Assembly (NCBI GenBank): GCA_963727415.1
Contig: CAVSGF010000010.1
Coordinates: 248,001-312,000, forward strand
DNA from: DASQPR01 sp963727415
GTDB lineage: Bacteria > Actinomycetota > Actinomycetes > Mycobacteriales > Micromonosporaceae
Reading direction: 5' to 3'
Length of the DNA stretch: 64,000 nucleotides
Below the pieces are notes generated by a model. It saw only the letters and a program-made list of their open reading frames with translations. It was not told the DNA's origin and ran no database searches. Shown one piece after another: positions 42,441 to 52,059 of the stretch. Every line of letters starts with the position of its first letter. The first letter of the stretch is position 1. The translations under genes and the position numbers were made by a program.

Positions 42441-44436
42441 GTGAAGGCCACCCCCACCGTCGATGATCTGCTCGCCGCCGCGGTGGGCGCGGTGCCGGGC
42501 GGTACCGCACGGCCGGGCCAGCAGGCCATGGCGGATGCCGTCGCCCGGGCCACGGAGACCGGCGAGCACCTTCTGGTGCAGGCCGGCACTGGAACCGGCA
42601 AGTCACTCGCCTACCTGGCACCGGCTCTGCTGGTCGACGGCCCCGTGGTGGTGTCCACGGCGACCCTGGCCCTGCAGTCGCAGTTGGTTGACCATGACCT
42701 GCCTCGGCTGGCCGACGCGGTCACTTCGCTGCTCGGCCGCCGCCCCACATTCGCCGTGCTCAAGGGCCGGCACCACTACCTCTGTCTGGCCCGGCTGGAC
42801 AGTTCCACCGAGGAGGAGCCGGCCGACGCCTTGTTCGACACCGAGCCGTCCGGGCGCAAGACGGTCTGGCTGGGCGAGGCCGGCCGCCTCGGCAAGCAGA
42901 TCCAGCGGCTGCGGGGCTGGGCCGACGAGACCGACCACCGGTGACCGCGACGAACTGGACCCCGGCGTCGACGACACGGCCTGGCGCCAGGTATCGACGC
43001 CGGCCAGGGAGTGCGTCGGTGCCAGCCGGTGCGCGTTCGGTGCCGAATGCTTCGCCGAGGCCTCCCGGATCCGCGCCCGGGAGGCGGACATCGTGGTGAC
43101 CAACCACAGCCTGCTGGCGTTCGACATGCTCGCCGGACGGCATATCGTCCCGCCGCACCAGCTGCTGATCATCGACGAGGCGCACGAGCTCGCCGATCGC
43201 GTGTCCGGCGCCACCCAGGCCGAGATAACCCCGGATCTGGTCGACCGTGGTGCCCGCCGGGCCCGGTCGCTGCTGCGGCCGGAAACCTACGAAATGCTCA
43301 TCGAGGCCGGCGATGGCGTCGCCCTCGGTCTCGGCGAGGCCACGCCGGGACGGCTGACCACCGGCCTGCCACCGGCGATGGCCGAGGCGCTCACCCTGCT
43401 CGACGCCGCCGCCCGCCGGGCCCTTGACGAGATCGGCGAGATCAAGGGAGAGGATCCCGACCAGCTACGCAAGCAGCAGGCGAGGGCGCTGCTATCGGAC
43501 CTGTCCGACACGGCCCAGCGGCTGCTGGAAGAGTCCGACTTCGACGTTGCCTGGATCGACCGGGACGAGCGCCGCCGAGCCATCGTGGTGGCCCCGCTGT
43601 CGGTCGCCGGAACCCTCCGCACTCATCTGTACGACGAGCGCACCGTCGTGGCCACCAGCGCCACCCTGGCCCTGGGCGGCCGCTTCGAGACGGTAGCGCG
43701 CGCTCTCGGGCTGGCACCGAACCCGCAGGACCGGGACGGTTCCGAGGGCGATGACGATGAGCCTCCGCCCTGGCAGAGCCTCGATGTCGGATCGCCGTTC
43801 AACTACGCCAAGCAGGGCATCCTCTATGTGGCGGCGAGGTTGCCGCGCCCGGCCGCCTCGGGCCTGCCCGACGCGGCCGCCGACGAGCTGGTCTCGCTGG
43901 TCGGCGCGCTCGGCGGGCGTACCCTCGGGCTGTTCTCCTCGCGCCGGGCCGCCGAACGCGCGGCCGAGGTGCTGCGCCAGCGCACCAACCTGACGATTTT
44001 GCTGCAGGGCGAGGATCAGCTGCCGATCCTGATCCGCAAATTCCGCGACGAACCGCACACCTGCCTGATGGGCGTCATGTCGCTCTGGCAGGGTGTGGAC
44101 GTCCCCGGCGAGGCGTGCCAGCTGGTGGTCATCGACCGGCTGCCGTTCCCGCGACCTGACGAGCCGCTGGCCGCGGCGCGGTCCGCGGCGGTCGACGCCG
44201 CCGGCGGCTCCGGGTTCGCGGCGGTCAGTGTCCCGATCGCGGCGGTACGGCTGGCTCAGGGCGTCGGGCGGCTGATCCGCTCGCAGTCCGACAAGGGCGT
44301 GGTGGCGGTGCTCGACTCGCGCCTGGAGACGGCTCGCGGTTACGGCGGTTACCTGCGGGCGTCGCTGCCGCCGTTCTGGTATACCACCGATCGGGACGTC
44401 GTTCTCGGCGCCCTGAAGCGCCTCCGCGACGGCTAG
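42441..44436 (+). pseudogene. dinG: DinG-type ATP-dependent DNA helicase, one frameshift
   Basis: Superfamily 2 XPD-like helicase: Walker A AGTGTGKS (about 48-55), C-rich Fe-S region (CVGASRCAFGAECF plus an earlier Cys), DEAH box (IIDEAHELADR), and C-terminal motifs including GVMSLWQGVDVPGE and QGVGRLIRSQSD. A single inserted C near 42933 shifts the frame between the N-terminal ~165 codons and the rest; removing it gives about 664 residues in one frame. Roles in R-loop and DNA-damage repair are known for the family. Confidence 0.88.
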
Positions 44437-44474
44437 CTTCCTGTCACGGCAGCGCGCTTCGCGAACTGCGAGCG

Positions 44475-45725
44475 TCAGTCCCGAACCACCACGGCGGTCG
44501 GTGGCGACGGCTCGCCTTCATGTCGACGAACCGCGGCCAGATGCCGGACCGCGGTATTGAGCACGGCGACGATCGGCACGGCGACCAGCGCTCCGATGAT
44601 CCCGGCCAGGACCAGGCCGGTGGCGATCGCAAGGATCACGGCAAGCGGGTGGATGGACACCGCCCGGCCCATGATCAGCGGCTGCAGTACGTGGCCCTCC
44701 AGCTGCTGCACGCCGATCACGACGGCGAGGACCAGCAACGCGGTCACCGGCCCCCGGGTGACCAGGGCGACCAGGACCGCGACCGTGCCGGACAGGGTGG
44801 CACCGACGATCGGGATGAACGCGCCGAGGAAGACCAGGGTGGCCAGCGCGAACGCGAGGTCGACCCGCAGCAGGGCGACGCCGATCCCGATACCGACGGC
44901 GTCGATGAACGCCACCAGTACGGTTGCCCGCACGTACGCCACCAGGGTCGCCCAGCCCTGGTAGCCGGCGTTGCCGATCGGCATCCGGGCCTTGCGGGGC
45001 AGCAGATTGATGAGGAATCGCCAGATCCGGTCGCCATCGCGAAGGAAGAAGAACGTGGTGAACAGGATCAGGAAGATCGCCGTCAGGACGTCCAGTGCGG
45101 TGGTGGCGGTGGCGATCGCGCCGGTGGTGAGGTTGGACTGGTGCTGCTTGACCCAGTTCTGGGCGGTGTCCAGGAAACTCTGGATCTGCTGATCGGTCAG
45201 GTGGAAGATGCCACCCTTGAGCCAGCTCTGGATCTTGCGGATACCATCCTGCGCTGAATCGGCGAGGCTACCGGCATTCTGCACGAACTCGGTGATCACG
45301 AGCGTCAGCGTGCCTCCGACCAGCGCCAGGCCACCGACCATCACCAGCACGGTTGACAACGACCGGTGCACCCCATGGCGCCGCAACCAGCCGACCGCCG
45401 GGGACAGCAGCGCCGACAGCAGCAGCGAGATCGCGACCGGTATGACGACCTGGTGCAACTTCCCGAGGAGCCACAGGAACGCCGCCGCCATGGCGATGAT
45501 CACCAGCAGCCGCCAGCTCCACGCCGCCGCCACCCGGATCGGCACGGAGACGTGCTCGTCGTCGCGGCTGGCGGTGGTCGCGTGCTCGATGGCTGGTGCT
45601 TGGGCAGGCGGGTGGTCCAAGGCGGGCTCGGCTTCTAGCTCCGGCGCGTGCGCGGCGCGCACCGTCGCGCGCCCGGCCTCGTATGCCCGCCGCAAATTCG
45701 TCTTTGTGCTATTGAATCTGCCCAC
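44475..45725 (-). CDS. AI-2E family transporter
   Basis: The 416-residue protein has a charged N-terminus (1-65), then the eight-helix AI-2E fold: VVIPVAISLLLSALLSPAVG, a long periplasmic/cytosolic helical loop, LDVLTAIFLILFTTFFFLRD, and LGAFIPIVGATLSG near residue 300 with VQQLEGHVLQPLIMGRAVSI, a family signature. Members export varied small molecules or act as Na/H antiporters; AI-2 transport is not implied. Confidence 0.85.
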   Translation of the reverse strand: MGRFNSTKTNLRRAYEAGRATVRAAHAPELEAEPALDHPPAQAPAIEHATTASRDDEHVSVPIRVAAAWSWRLLVIIAMAAAFLWLLGKLHQVVIPVAISLLLSALLSPAVGWLRRHGVHRSLSTVLVMVGGLALVGGTLTLVITEFVQNAGSLADSAQDGIRKIQSWLKGGIFHLTDQQIQSFLDTAQNWVKQHQSNLTTGAIATATTALDVLTAIFLILFTTFFFLRDGDRIWRFLINLLPRKARMPIGNAGYQGWATLVAYVRATVLVAFIDAVGIGIGVALLRVDLAFALATLVFLGAFIPIVGATLSGTVAVLVALVTRGPVTALLVLAVVIGVQQLEGHVLQPLIMGRAVSIHPLAVILAIATGLVLAGIIGALVAVPIVAVLNTAVRHLAAVRRHEGEPSPPTAVVVRD

Positions 45726-45799
45726 TCGACGCCCATTCCCCCTCCGCCCCGGATCTATACGGTACCGACATCGCCGTGCTGGAACCTACTCCCACGTTG

Positions 45800-45805
45800 T
45801 AGGTT
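45800..45805 (+). promoter_or_regulatory. -10 box of GroES-like gene, leaderless
   Basis: TAGGTT lies 6 nt before the GTG at 45812. Confidence 0.5.
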
Positions 45806-45811
45806 TCGTCC

Positions 45812-46153
45812 GTGACCACCACGCCCGACGAAACCACCAACGGCTTGCCCATTCGCCTCCTGCACGACCGGGTTCTGGCCAAGCTTGAAACCGGCGAGGG
45901 CGAACGACGCTCCAGCGCGGGCATCCTGATCCCGGCGACGGCCTCGGTCGGACGCCGCCTGTCCTGGGCCTCGGCCGTCGGCGTCGGCCCGCACGTACGC
46001 TCGATCGTCGCCGGTGACCGCGTACTCTTCGACGCGGAAGAGCCCTCCGAGGTCGAGTTGCACGGTCAAGCGTACGTGCTGCTACGGGAGCGCGACGTGC
46101 ACGCTGTCGCGGCCCAGCGGGTCGACACCGACGGCACCGGGCTGTACCTGTAA
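45812..46153 (+). CDS. GroES-like (Cpn10) protein
   Basis: The 113-residue protein has the Cpn10 barrel start PIRLLHDRVLAKLE, mobile-loop region GEGERRSSAGILIP and end GQAYVLLRERDVHAV. It lacks a neighbouring groEL, and the loop composition (ERRSSAGI) resembles the divergent GroES-like proteins encoded alone in actinomycetes. It may be a paralogue of the housekeeping co-chaperone. Leaderless mRNA expected. Confidence 0.8.
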   Translation: MTTTPDETTNGLPIRLLHDRVLAKLETGEGERRSSAGILIPATASVGRRLSWASAVGVGPHVRSIVAGDRVLFDAEEPSEVELHGQAYVLLRERDVHAVAAQRVDTDGTGLYL

Positions 46154-46166
46154 ACCGATCTGGCGG

Positions 46167-47789
46167 CTACCGCGGCGGCTGCCACGGCCGGCCCGGCTGC
46201 GCCGGGCCCGGGTGCTCCGGGTCCGACTGCGCAGGGCCGGGTTGCTCCGGGCCGGGTTGCGGCCGGCTCGGGTGCGGGTGCCCCGGATATGACTGACCGC
46301 CTTGCGGATATCCGGGCCATGGGCCGGCCGGCCACGGCTGGCCGGGGTAAGGCTGGCCCGGGTAGGGCTGGCCCGGGTACGGATGACCGGGATGTGGCAG
46401 CTGGCCCGGGTAGGGCTGGCCGGTTCCGACCGGCATCGGGACCGGGTAAGGCGCCCGGATCACCGGAATCGGCACCACCGGCTCGCTGGTCGCGCGGACC
46501 GGCCGTACCGATCCGTCCGGGAACCGGATCTGGTAATCGCTGCCGGTCCAGAACGCTTGCGGGGCCAGCGGATCGCGTCCCACATACGCCGACCGGTACG
46601 CGCTCATCAGGTGAAGCAGCTGTGCCTCCTCGGCCCGCTCAGCCGGTGAGACCGGCACACCGGCGCGCACCTGGCGATCCATCCGGTCTCGCAGCAGCGC
46701 CAGTTGCGTCGCGCTGAGCTGGAAGCCGCGCATGCCATCGCTGCCCGGTTGACCCGCGACCCGCCTGGCCCACGCGCGCGCGGACCGGCGGCGTCCCATG
46801 GTGGCCAGGGTCGCCACCTCCGGCGGGCTGAGCCAGCCCAGACGGACGTAGCCGTCGAGCGCGGTCTGCGTCAGGCGGCCCTCGCGAGATCGAAGCGACA
46901 TCGCGAACCCGACCATCGCGAAGAAGATCGGCATCATCACCGCGAAGTACCCGTACAGCAGGATCTGCGGTTTGCTGAGGTTACTGGCCAGCGTCGCCAT
47001 CCCGTTCCACGACCCGTGCAGAATGACGGCGAGCAGCCAGCCGCCGATCGGCGCCAGGATCCGTACCCATCTCTTGCTCGCCTGCACGGCGATGCCGACG
47101 CCGATCGCGGTCATCGACGTGAACAGCGGGTGAGCGAAGCCGGACAGCGGAATCCGGCCGATGAACACGGCGATCACGTCGGTCACGCCACCGGCCACCC
47201 CACCCTGGTCGGCGCCCGCCGCATAGCCGTGCCCGCCCAGGTACAAGATGTTCTCGGAGAAGGCGAACCCGGTGGCCGACAGGCCGAAGAAGACGATCGA
47301 GTCAAGGATGCCGTTGAACGTCGGACGCTTTCGGATGAACACGGTGAACAGCAGTAGCAGCACCGGGCCGAGCGCCTTCATGCTCTCCTCGATGAACGGC
47401 GCCACGAACACGGCGACCACATCGTCGGGCAGCAGGTGGGTCGCGCCAGTGTTACCGCCATAGGCCGCCAGGGTCGCTACGAACGCTCCCCACAGGAAGC
47501 AGAACGCGAGGTAGAACGGCGGCTCCGGCTCGTATCGGTCAAGCCACATGAACGCCGCGACCAGGATCGGCACCGGGATCAGCGCGGCGCCGAAACCGAT
47601 GCCGAGGGCGAGCGGTCCGATGTTGTAGCCGATGATCGACAGCAGCGCGATCCCGCATGTCAGGCAGAAGCCGATGACCACGACCATGACCCAGATCCGG
47701 CGCCAGTCCATCCGGTTCAAAGACGTGGTGGCCGGCCTCCCGGCCGGAGCCCCGGACGGCGATCCTGCGGGAGCGGGCGTGAGCGTCAC
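46167..47789 (-). CDS. PrsW family intramembrane metalloprotease
   Basis: The 540-residue protein has about eight helices between residues 30 and 300 with the PrsW motifs: EExxK (E134, E135, K138 in PFIEESMKALG), FSENILY, and GFAHPLFTSMTAIG. The soluble C-terminal ~220 residues end in a Pro/Gly/Gln-rich tail with PYPGQP repeats (about 460-540). PrsW cleaves anti-sigma factors in Bacillus. Start GTG overlaps the FUSC stop (GTGA), so it is translated with the ligase operon. Confidence 0.85.
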   Translation of the reverse strand: MTLTPAPAGSPSGAPAGRPATTSLNRMDWRRIWVMVVVIGFCLTCGIALLSIIGYNIGPLALGIGFGAALIPVPILVAAFMWLDRYEPEPPFYLAFCFLWGAFVATLAAYGGNTGATHLLPDDVVAVFVAPFIEESMKALGPVLLLLFTVFIRKRPTFNGILDSIVFFGLSATGFAFSENILYLGGHGYAAGADQGGVAGGVTDVIAVFIGRIPLSGFAHPLFTSMTAIGVGIAVQASKRWVRILAPIGGWLLAVILHGSWNGMATLASNLSKPQILLYGYFAVMMPIFFAMVGFAMSLRSREGRLTQTALDGYVRLGWLSPPEVATLATMGRRRSARAWARRVAGQPGSDGMRGFQLSATQLALLRDRMDRQVRAGVPVSPAERAEEAQLLHLMSAYRSAYVGRDPLAPQAFWTGSDYQIRFPDGSVRPVRATSEPVVPIPVIRAPYPVPMPVGTGQPYPGQLPHPGHPYPGQPYPGQPYPGQPWPAGPWPGYPQGGQSYPGHPHPSRPQPGPEQPGPAQSDPEHPGPAQPGRPWQPPR

Positions 47790-48958
47790 GCTGCCAGCCT
47801 ACCCACGCAGCGCCGGACCGCCCGGGTGGATGTGGACTCGTCAAGACCGCTGGCCCGGAGCAGGTCGCTCGCCGTGGACCGGATTTGCGCGACCACCACA
47901 CCGCCAGAAAACCCAACCCCTCGCCGGTACGCGTCGGCGCCGTGCGCCACCGCCTCAAGCGCCAGCCCGCGAGTACGCTTCGGCTCGGCTCCGTCTGCCA
48001 GTTCCGTGCGCAGCGTGCGTACCGCCTCGGCCAGAGTCCGGACGCCGGTGAGCAGCTCCACCTGGATCACCTCGCCGTCCTCGATCATGGCGATTGCGCG
48101 GCGGGCCAGTACCCGGCCGTTACGGATGGCCCGGTCGATATGGACGCGCGCGTCGGCGTACTGAGCCAGCGGAGCCCTGGCCCGCCACCGCACCGGTGCC
48201 AGCGACGCCGTCTCGTTGGCCTCGACCAGAGCGTCCCGGAACCGCGCCAGCTCACCTTCGCTGGACCTCATCCTTGCCAGCCTCGTGCGGGCCCGGTCGA
48301 CGTCGGCGCTTTCCAGCGCGTCGGCCACACCATCCAGCTCGCCGGCGAGCAGCCCGAGTGCCGGGCCGGCTGCCTTCTGCACGGTCGTCAGCGGATTCAG
48401 CGGCAGCAGCAGGGCCATGACACCGACGCCGACGGCGCCACCGATCAACGAGTCGATGAACCGGTTGTAGTAGATGCCGCTGGTCGGCGGTTGCAGCGTC
48501 GCGACCAGTACCGCCGACGACGCCGCCTGGCCTATCACGGTGGCACTGCCGCCGATGAAGACGGCGGTCAGCATCGCCATGCACACCACCAGCGTGATCT
48601 GCCACAGCCCGGTGCCGATGACGTAGATGATCAGGTCGCCGACGAAGATGCCCAGCGCGACGCCGCCGACCAGCTCGATGGCGCGGCGCAGCCGCTGGCC
48701 GACCGACACGCCGAGTACCACCACCGCGGCGATCGGCGCGAAGAACGGCGTCCGGTGACCGACCAGGTTGTGCGCGATGTACCAGGCCAGTCCGGCGGCG
48801 AGCCCGGCCTGTACGGCGATCAGCAGGCTGGCGCGAACGCGGCGCAGCCGGTCGGCGAATCCCCGCGCCCTTCGCAAGCCGAACTCCTGCAGCACGTCGA
48901 CGGCGTGCGATGCCTGGTCGCGGGCGGCGCTCTTGGTCCTCGCGGTGTGGTCGGTCAT
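47786..48958 (-). CDS. FUSC family (aromatic acid exporter-like) membrane protein
   Basis: The 390-residue protein has six helices in the first ~190 residues (RASLLIAVQAGLAAGLAWYI; APIAAVVVLGVSVGQRLRRA typical of FUSC), followed by a long helical cytoplasmic domain. FUSC proteins export aromatic acids or fusaric acid-like toxins. Here both ends overlap neighbours (ATGA with LigPol, GTGA with PrsW), unusual company for an exporter. Confidence 0.82.
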   Translation of the reverse strand: MTDHTARTKSAARDQASHAVDVLQEFGLRRARGFADRLRRVRASLLIAVQAGLAAGLAWYIAHNLVGHRTPFFAPIAAVVVLGVSVGQRLRRAIELVGGVALGIFVGDLIIYVIGTGLWQITLVVCMAMLTAVFIGGSATVIGQAASSAVLVATLQPPTSGIYYNRFIDSLIGGAVGVGVMALLLPLNPLTTVQKAAGPALGLLAGELDGVADALESADVDRARTRLARMRSSEGELARFRDALVEANETASLAPVRWRARAPLAQYADARVHIDRAIRNGRVLARRAIAMIEDGEVIQVELLTGVRTLAEAVRTLRTELADGAEPKRTRGLALEAVAHGADAYRRGVGFSGGVVVAQIRSTASDLLRASGLDESTSTRAVRRCVGRLAA

Positions 48959-49848
48959 GGGACCATAGGCCCGCCGCCGAGCAGCGGCGCCATCAGATCG
49001 CCGTACCGCGCAACTCGGTCCAGCACCTCGTCGGAGTCGAACGGGCGCACCGATCCGGCAGCGACCTCGTCCCAGGTCAGCGGCGTCGAAGCGGACGGCG
49101 AGCGCTCCGCGCGCAGCGAGTACGGCGCCACCGTGGTCTTGGCCGCGGCGTTCTGGCTCCAGTCGATGAACACCCGGCCCGGCCTCAGATTCTTAGCCAT
49201 CTGAGAGGTGATCCGCCGGGGATGCGCGCGCTCCAACTCGATCGCGATGGCCCGGACGTAGCCGGAGACCGCCTCGGACGGCTGCTGCCCGGAGACCGCC
49301 GCCATCACCTGCATGCCCTTCTTGCCGGACGTCTTCGGGTAGGCGTCGAGACCGTCGGCGGCCAGCCGCTCCCGGAGCATCAGGGCGACCTCGGCGCATT
49401 CGGCGAGCCCGGCCCCGGGGCCGGGATCGAGATCGACGACCAGCAGGTCCGGCCCGTCGCTGCCGACCCTCCACTGCGGTACGTGCAACTCCAGCGCGGC
49501 AAGGTTGGCCAGCCATACCAGCGAAGAGAGCCCGTCGACGACCACGTAGTCGATGGTTTCGCGGCCGGCCGACGATCCGGGCGACGGCAGCGTCTCGTGC
49601 CGTACCCAGGACGGCATGCCGGCCGGGACGTTCTTCTCGAAGAAGCCGGGGTGGTCCACGCCGTTCGGGTACCGGATCCGGGTCAGCGGCCGGTCGATCA
49701 GATGTGGCAAAAGCGCGCCAGCGATCTGAGTGTAGTAGTTGATGATCTCACCCTTGGTGATTCCGGCAGCCGGATACAGCACCTTGTCCAGGTTGGACAG
49801 CTCCAGTCGCTGCCCGTCGACGGTAACCATGATCCGCTGCTCAGGCAT
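48955..49848 (-). CDS. LigD-type polymerase/primase domain protein
   Basis: The 297-residue protein is a stand-alone LigPol: ELSNLDKVLYPAAGITKGEI (N-terminal signature), YPNGVDHPGFFEKNVP, catalytic acidic pair LLVVDLDPGPG with a further acidic residue, and TSGKKGMQV (SGxKGxH-like, with Q in place of the usual His). It fills or extends ends with NTPs or dNTPs in nonhomologous end joining. Coupled to the ligase upstream and FUSC downstream. Confidence 0.88.
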   Translation of the reverse strand: MPEQRIMVTVDGQRLELSNLDKVLYPAAGITKGEIINYYTQIAGALLPHLIDRPLTRIRYPNGVDHPGFFEKNVPAGMPSWVRHETLPSPGSSAGRETIDYVVVDGLSSLVWLANLAALELHVPQWRVGSDGPDLLVVDLDPGPGAGLAECAEVALMLRERLAADGLDAYPKTSGKKGMQVMAAVSGQQPSEAVSGYVRAIAIELERAHPRRITSQMAKNLRPGRVFIDWSQNAAAKTTVAPYSLRAERSPSASTPLTWDEVAAGSVRPFDSDEVLDRVARYGDLMAPLLGGGPMVP

Positions 49849-50848
49849 CCTTCACCATCCCGGACGAACCGGCCGGATCCGCAGGACCTGCTGACTCCGC
49901 CGGATCTGCTCGCTCGAGGTCGCCGGGCGTCAGGTCGGGCCGCATCCGGAGGAACCGGGGAAACCGCAGCCGGCCGTCCGGCGTCTGCTGCCCGTACCGC
50001 ACCTCTACCACCAGTTCCGGGCGCACCCAGTTGGCACCCTTGGTCTCCAGTTTGGGAATCTCGGTCATGAATGGCGAGCGGTCAACGGCCAGCGGGCGCA
50101 GCGCCGCGAGCAAGGCTCGCTCGGTCGCCGCCGAGATGCCGCCTCCGACCCGGCCGCGGTAGGCGAGGCCACCGGCGGCCGGCACGCCAACGAGGAGGGC
50201 TCCCAGCGTGCGGGCGCCTGGTCGCCACCCGCCCACCACGAACTCCGCGGTCTGATCAATCTTGACCTTGATCCAGTCCGGCGACCGGGTGCCTGGCCGG
50301 TAGACCGACGTGAGCCGCTTGGCCATCACACCTTCCAGCTGGTACTCCGACGCGGCCGCCCGGGTGGCCGGGCCGTCGCCGAACGTCGGTGGCACGAGCC
50401 AGTGGCCACCGGTAAGCGCCAGGCGCTCCAGGATGTGGCGGCGTGTGCGGTAGGGCCGGTCGCACAGGTCCGCACCATCCAGGGCCAGCACGTCGAAGAT
50501 CATGTACGTCACCGGACGCGTCGCCGCCAGCACCGCCGCCCGCCGCGCGTCCCGGACATGCATGCGCTCGCTGAGCACGGTGAACGACGGGCGGCCGGAG
50601 TTGTCGAGCGCCACGATCTCGCCGTCGAGGATCGCACTGTCGACCGCGCTGGCGAGGCCGGCCAACTCCGGGTACGCCGCGGTTATCTCGGCGCCACTGC
50701 GCGCGAAGACGCGTACCGCCCGGTGGTCGATGTGGGCGACGGCCCGCACGCCGTCCCACTTGAACTCGTAGCCCCAGCCCCCTCCGGCGGGCAACGGGCC
50801 GCTGGTCGCGAGCATCGGGGCGAGCGGAACGCCAGCCACAAAACTCAC
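49841..50848 (-). CDS. ATP-dependent DNA ligase (LigD ligase-type)
   Basis: The 335-residue protein has the nucleotidyltransferase motif I KWDGVR (K30 adenylated), motif IIIa/III (YMIFDVLALDG), motif IV/V (EGVMAKR and WIKVK) and an OB domain with motif VI-like WVRPELVVEVRYGQ. It seals ends, with its LigPol partner encoded separately so the two together equal LigD without a nuclease domain. Divergent from ku with 56 nt between starts. Confidence 0.9.
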   Translation of the reverse strand: MSFVAGVPLAPMLATSGPLPAGGGWGYEFKWDGVRAVAHIDHRAVRVFARSGAEITAAYPELAGLASAVDSAILDGEIVALDNSGRPSFTVLSERMHVRDARRAAVLAATRPVTYMIFDVLALDGADLCDRPYRTRRHILERLALTGGHWLVPPTFGDGPATRAAASEYQLEGVMAKRLTSVYRPGTRSPDWIKVKIDQTAEFVVGGWRPGARTLGALLVGVPAAGGLAYRGRVGGGISAATERALLAALRPLAVDRSPFMTEIPKLETKGANWVRPELVVEVRYGQQTPDGRLRFPRFLRMRPDLTPGDLERADPAESAGPADPAGSSGMVKDA

Positions 50849-50904
50849 AGTAACGGTATGCGAACCCCTCGCGATGTGGCTCGATCAATGCAACTCTTGG
50901 TGGT

Positions 50905-51978
50905 ATGCGTGCGATCTGGAAGGGCGCGGTCTCCTTCGGCCTGGTGTCGATCGCAGTGAAGCTGTATTCCGCGACCGAAGAGAAGAACATTCGTTTCAAT
51001 CAGGTGCACCGCGAGGACGGCGGGCGCATCCGGTACCAGCGTGTTTGTTCAATCGACGGGGAAGAGGTCGCATACGACGACATCGCGAAGGGCTACGACA
51101 TCGGCGGCGGCGAGATGGTCATCCTGACCGACGAGGACTTCGCCGATCTCCCCCTGTCCACCTCGCGCGCCATCGACGTGCTGGAGTTCGTCCCGGCCGA
51201 CCAGGTCGACCCGATCTTGTACGCCAAGGCGTACTACCTGGAGCCTGAGAACCAGGCGGCGAAGCCTTATGTGCTGCTGCGCGACGCGCTGGTCAACTCC
51301 GACCGGGTGGCGATCGTGAAGGTCGCGCTGCGGCAACGCGAGCAGCTGGCCACCCTCCGGGTTCGTGACAACGTACTGGTGCTCAACACCATGCTGTGGC
51401 CGGACGAGGTACGCGAGCCGGACTTCACCTTCCTCGACGACGACATCAGCGTGCGGGCGCCGGAACTAACGATGGCCACCTCCCTGATCGAGTCGATGGC
51501 CGGCGACTTCGACCCGGACATCTACTCCGACGACTACCGCGAAGCGCTTCAAGAGGTCATCGACGCGAAGGTCGGTGGTCGCGAGGTGGTGGCGCCGGCC
51601 GAGGCGGCACCGAAGCCGGCTGCGGCGGTCGACCTGATGGAGGCGCTGAAGGCGTCGGTGGACCGGGCTCGCGCCGCGCGTGGCCAGACACCGTCCAGGC
51701 AGTCGCATCCGGCACCGACACCGATCACATCGGCTCGCTCGGCCAAGAAGGCAGCCGAGGCCGCGGCATCGGGTTCGGCATCGAAGCCGCCGTCAAAGCC
51801 GGCCGCGAAGTCGGCGTCCAAGTCGACCTCACGATCGGCGTCGAAGTCGGCACCGGCGAAGAAGGCCGCTGGAAAGAAGGCAGCCAAGAAGGCCACGCCC
51901 AAGAAGGCCGAACCGGCGGCGAAGAAGGCCACCTCCAAGAAGGCGACGGCGAAGAAGTCGGCGCGCAAATCCGCCTGA
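50905..51978 (+). CDS. ku: non-homologous end joining protein Ku
   Basis: The 357-residue protein has the bacterial Ku core (MRAIWKGAVSFGLVSIAVKL to about residue 255, including the bridge region) and a long disordered Lys/Ala/Ser/Pro tail (about 270-357). Lysine-rich tails in bacterial Ku aid DNA binding and sliding. Ku binds double-strand ends and recruits LigD-type enzymes encoded next door. Confidence 0.93.
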   Translation: MRAIWKGAVSFGLVSIAVKLYSATEEKNIRFNQVHREDGGRIRYQRVCSIDGEEVAYDDIAKGYDIGGGEMVILTDEDFADLPLSTSRAIDVLEFVPADQVDPILYAKAYYLEPENQAAKPYVLLRDALVNSDRVAIVKVALRQREQLATLRVRDNVLVLNTMLWPDEVREPDFTFLDDDISVRAPELTMATSLIESMAGDFDPDIYSDDYREALQEVIDAKVGGREVVAPAEAAPKPAAAVDLMEALKASVDRARAARGQTPSRQSHPAPTPITSARSAKKAAEAAASGSASKPPSKPAAKSASKSTSRSASKSAPAKKAAGKKAAKKATPKKAEPAAKKATSKKATAKKSARKSA

Positions 51979-52014
51979 CCCGGCGGCCCGCCGTGCCCAG
52001 CCTCTACAAACATC

Positions 52015-52048
52015 GCAGGGCCAGCCCTTCGCGGAGGGCCGGCCCTGC
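52015..52048. terminator. 14-bp hairpin between convergent ku and acyl-CoA synthetase genes
   Basis: GCAGGGCCAGCCCT (52015-52028) pairs with 52035-52048 with one mismatch and a 6-nt loop, 36 nt after the ku stop and just past the end of the convergent synthetase gene. Bidirectional use is likely. Confidence 0.75.
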
Positions 52049-52059
52049 TCCTTTGCGAA

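Noticed and set aside
46289..47357. Plus-strand frames opposite prsW and other antisense frames of 100-450 codons across the window
   Set aside because: All are opposite genes with clear domains and show composition expected from the complement of high-GC3 codons.
47786..51978. Defence island around ku
   Set aside because: Ku, LigPol and ligase are ordinary end-joining genes in actinobacteria and FUSC/PrsW are not known defence proteins; the coupling is noted but not called a defence system.
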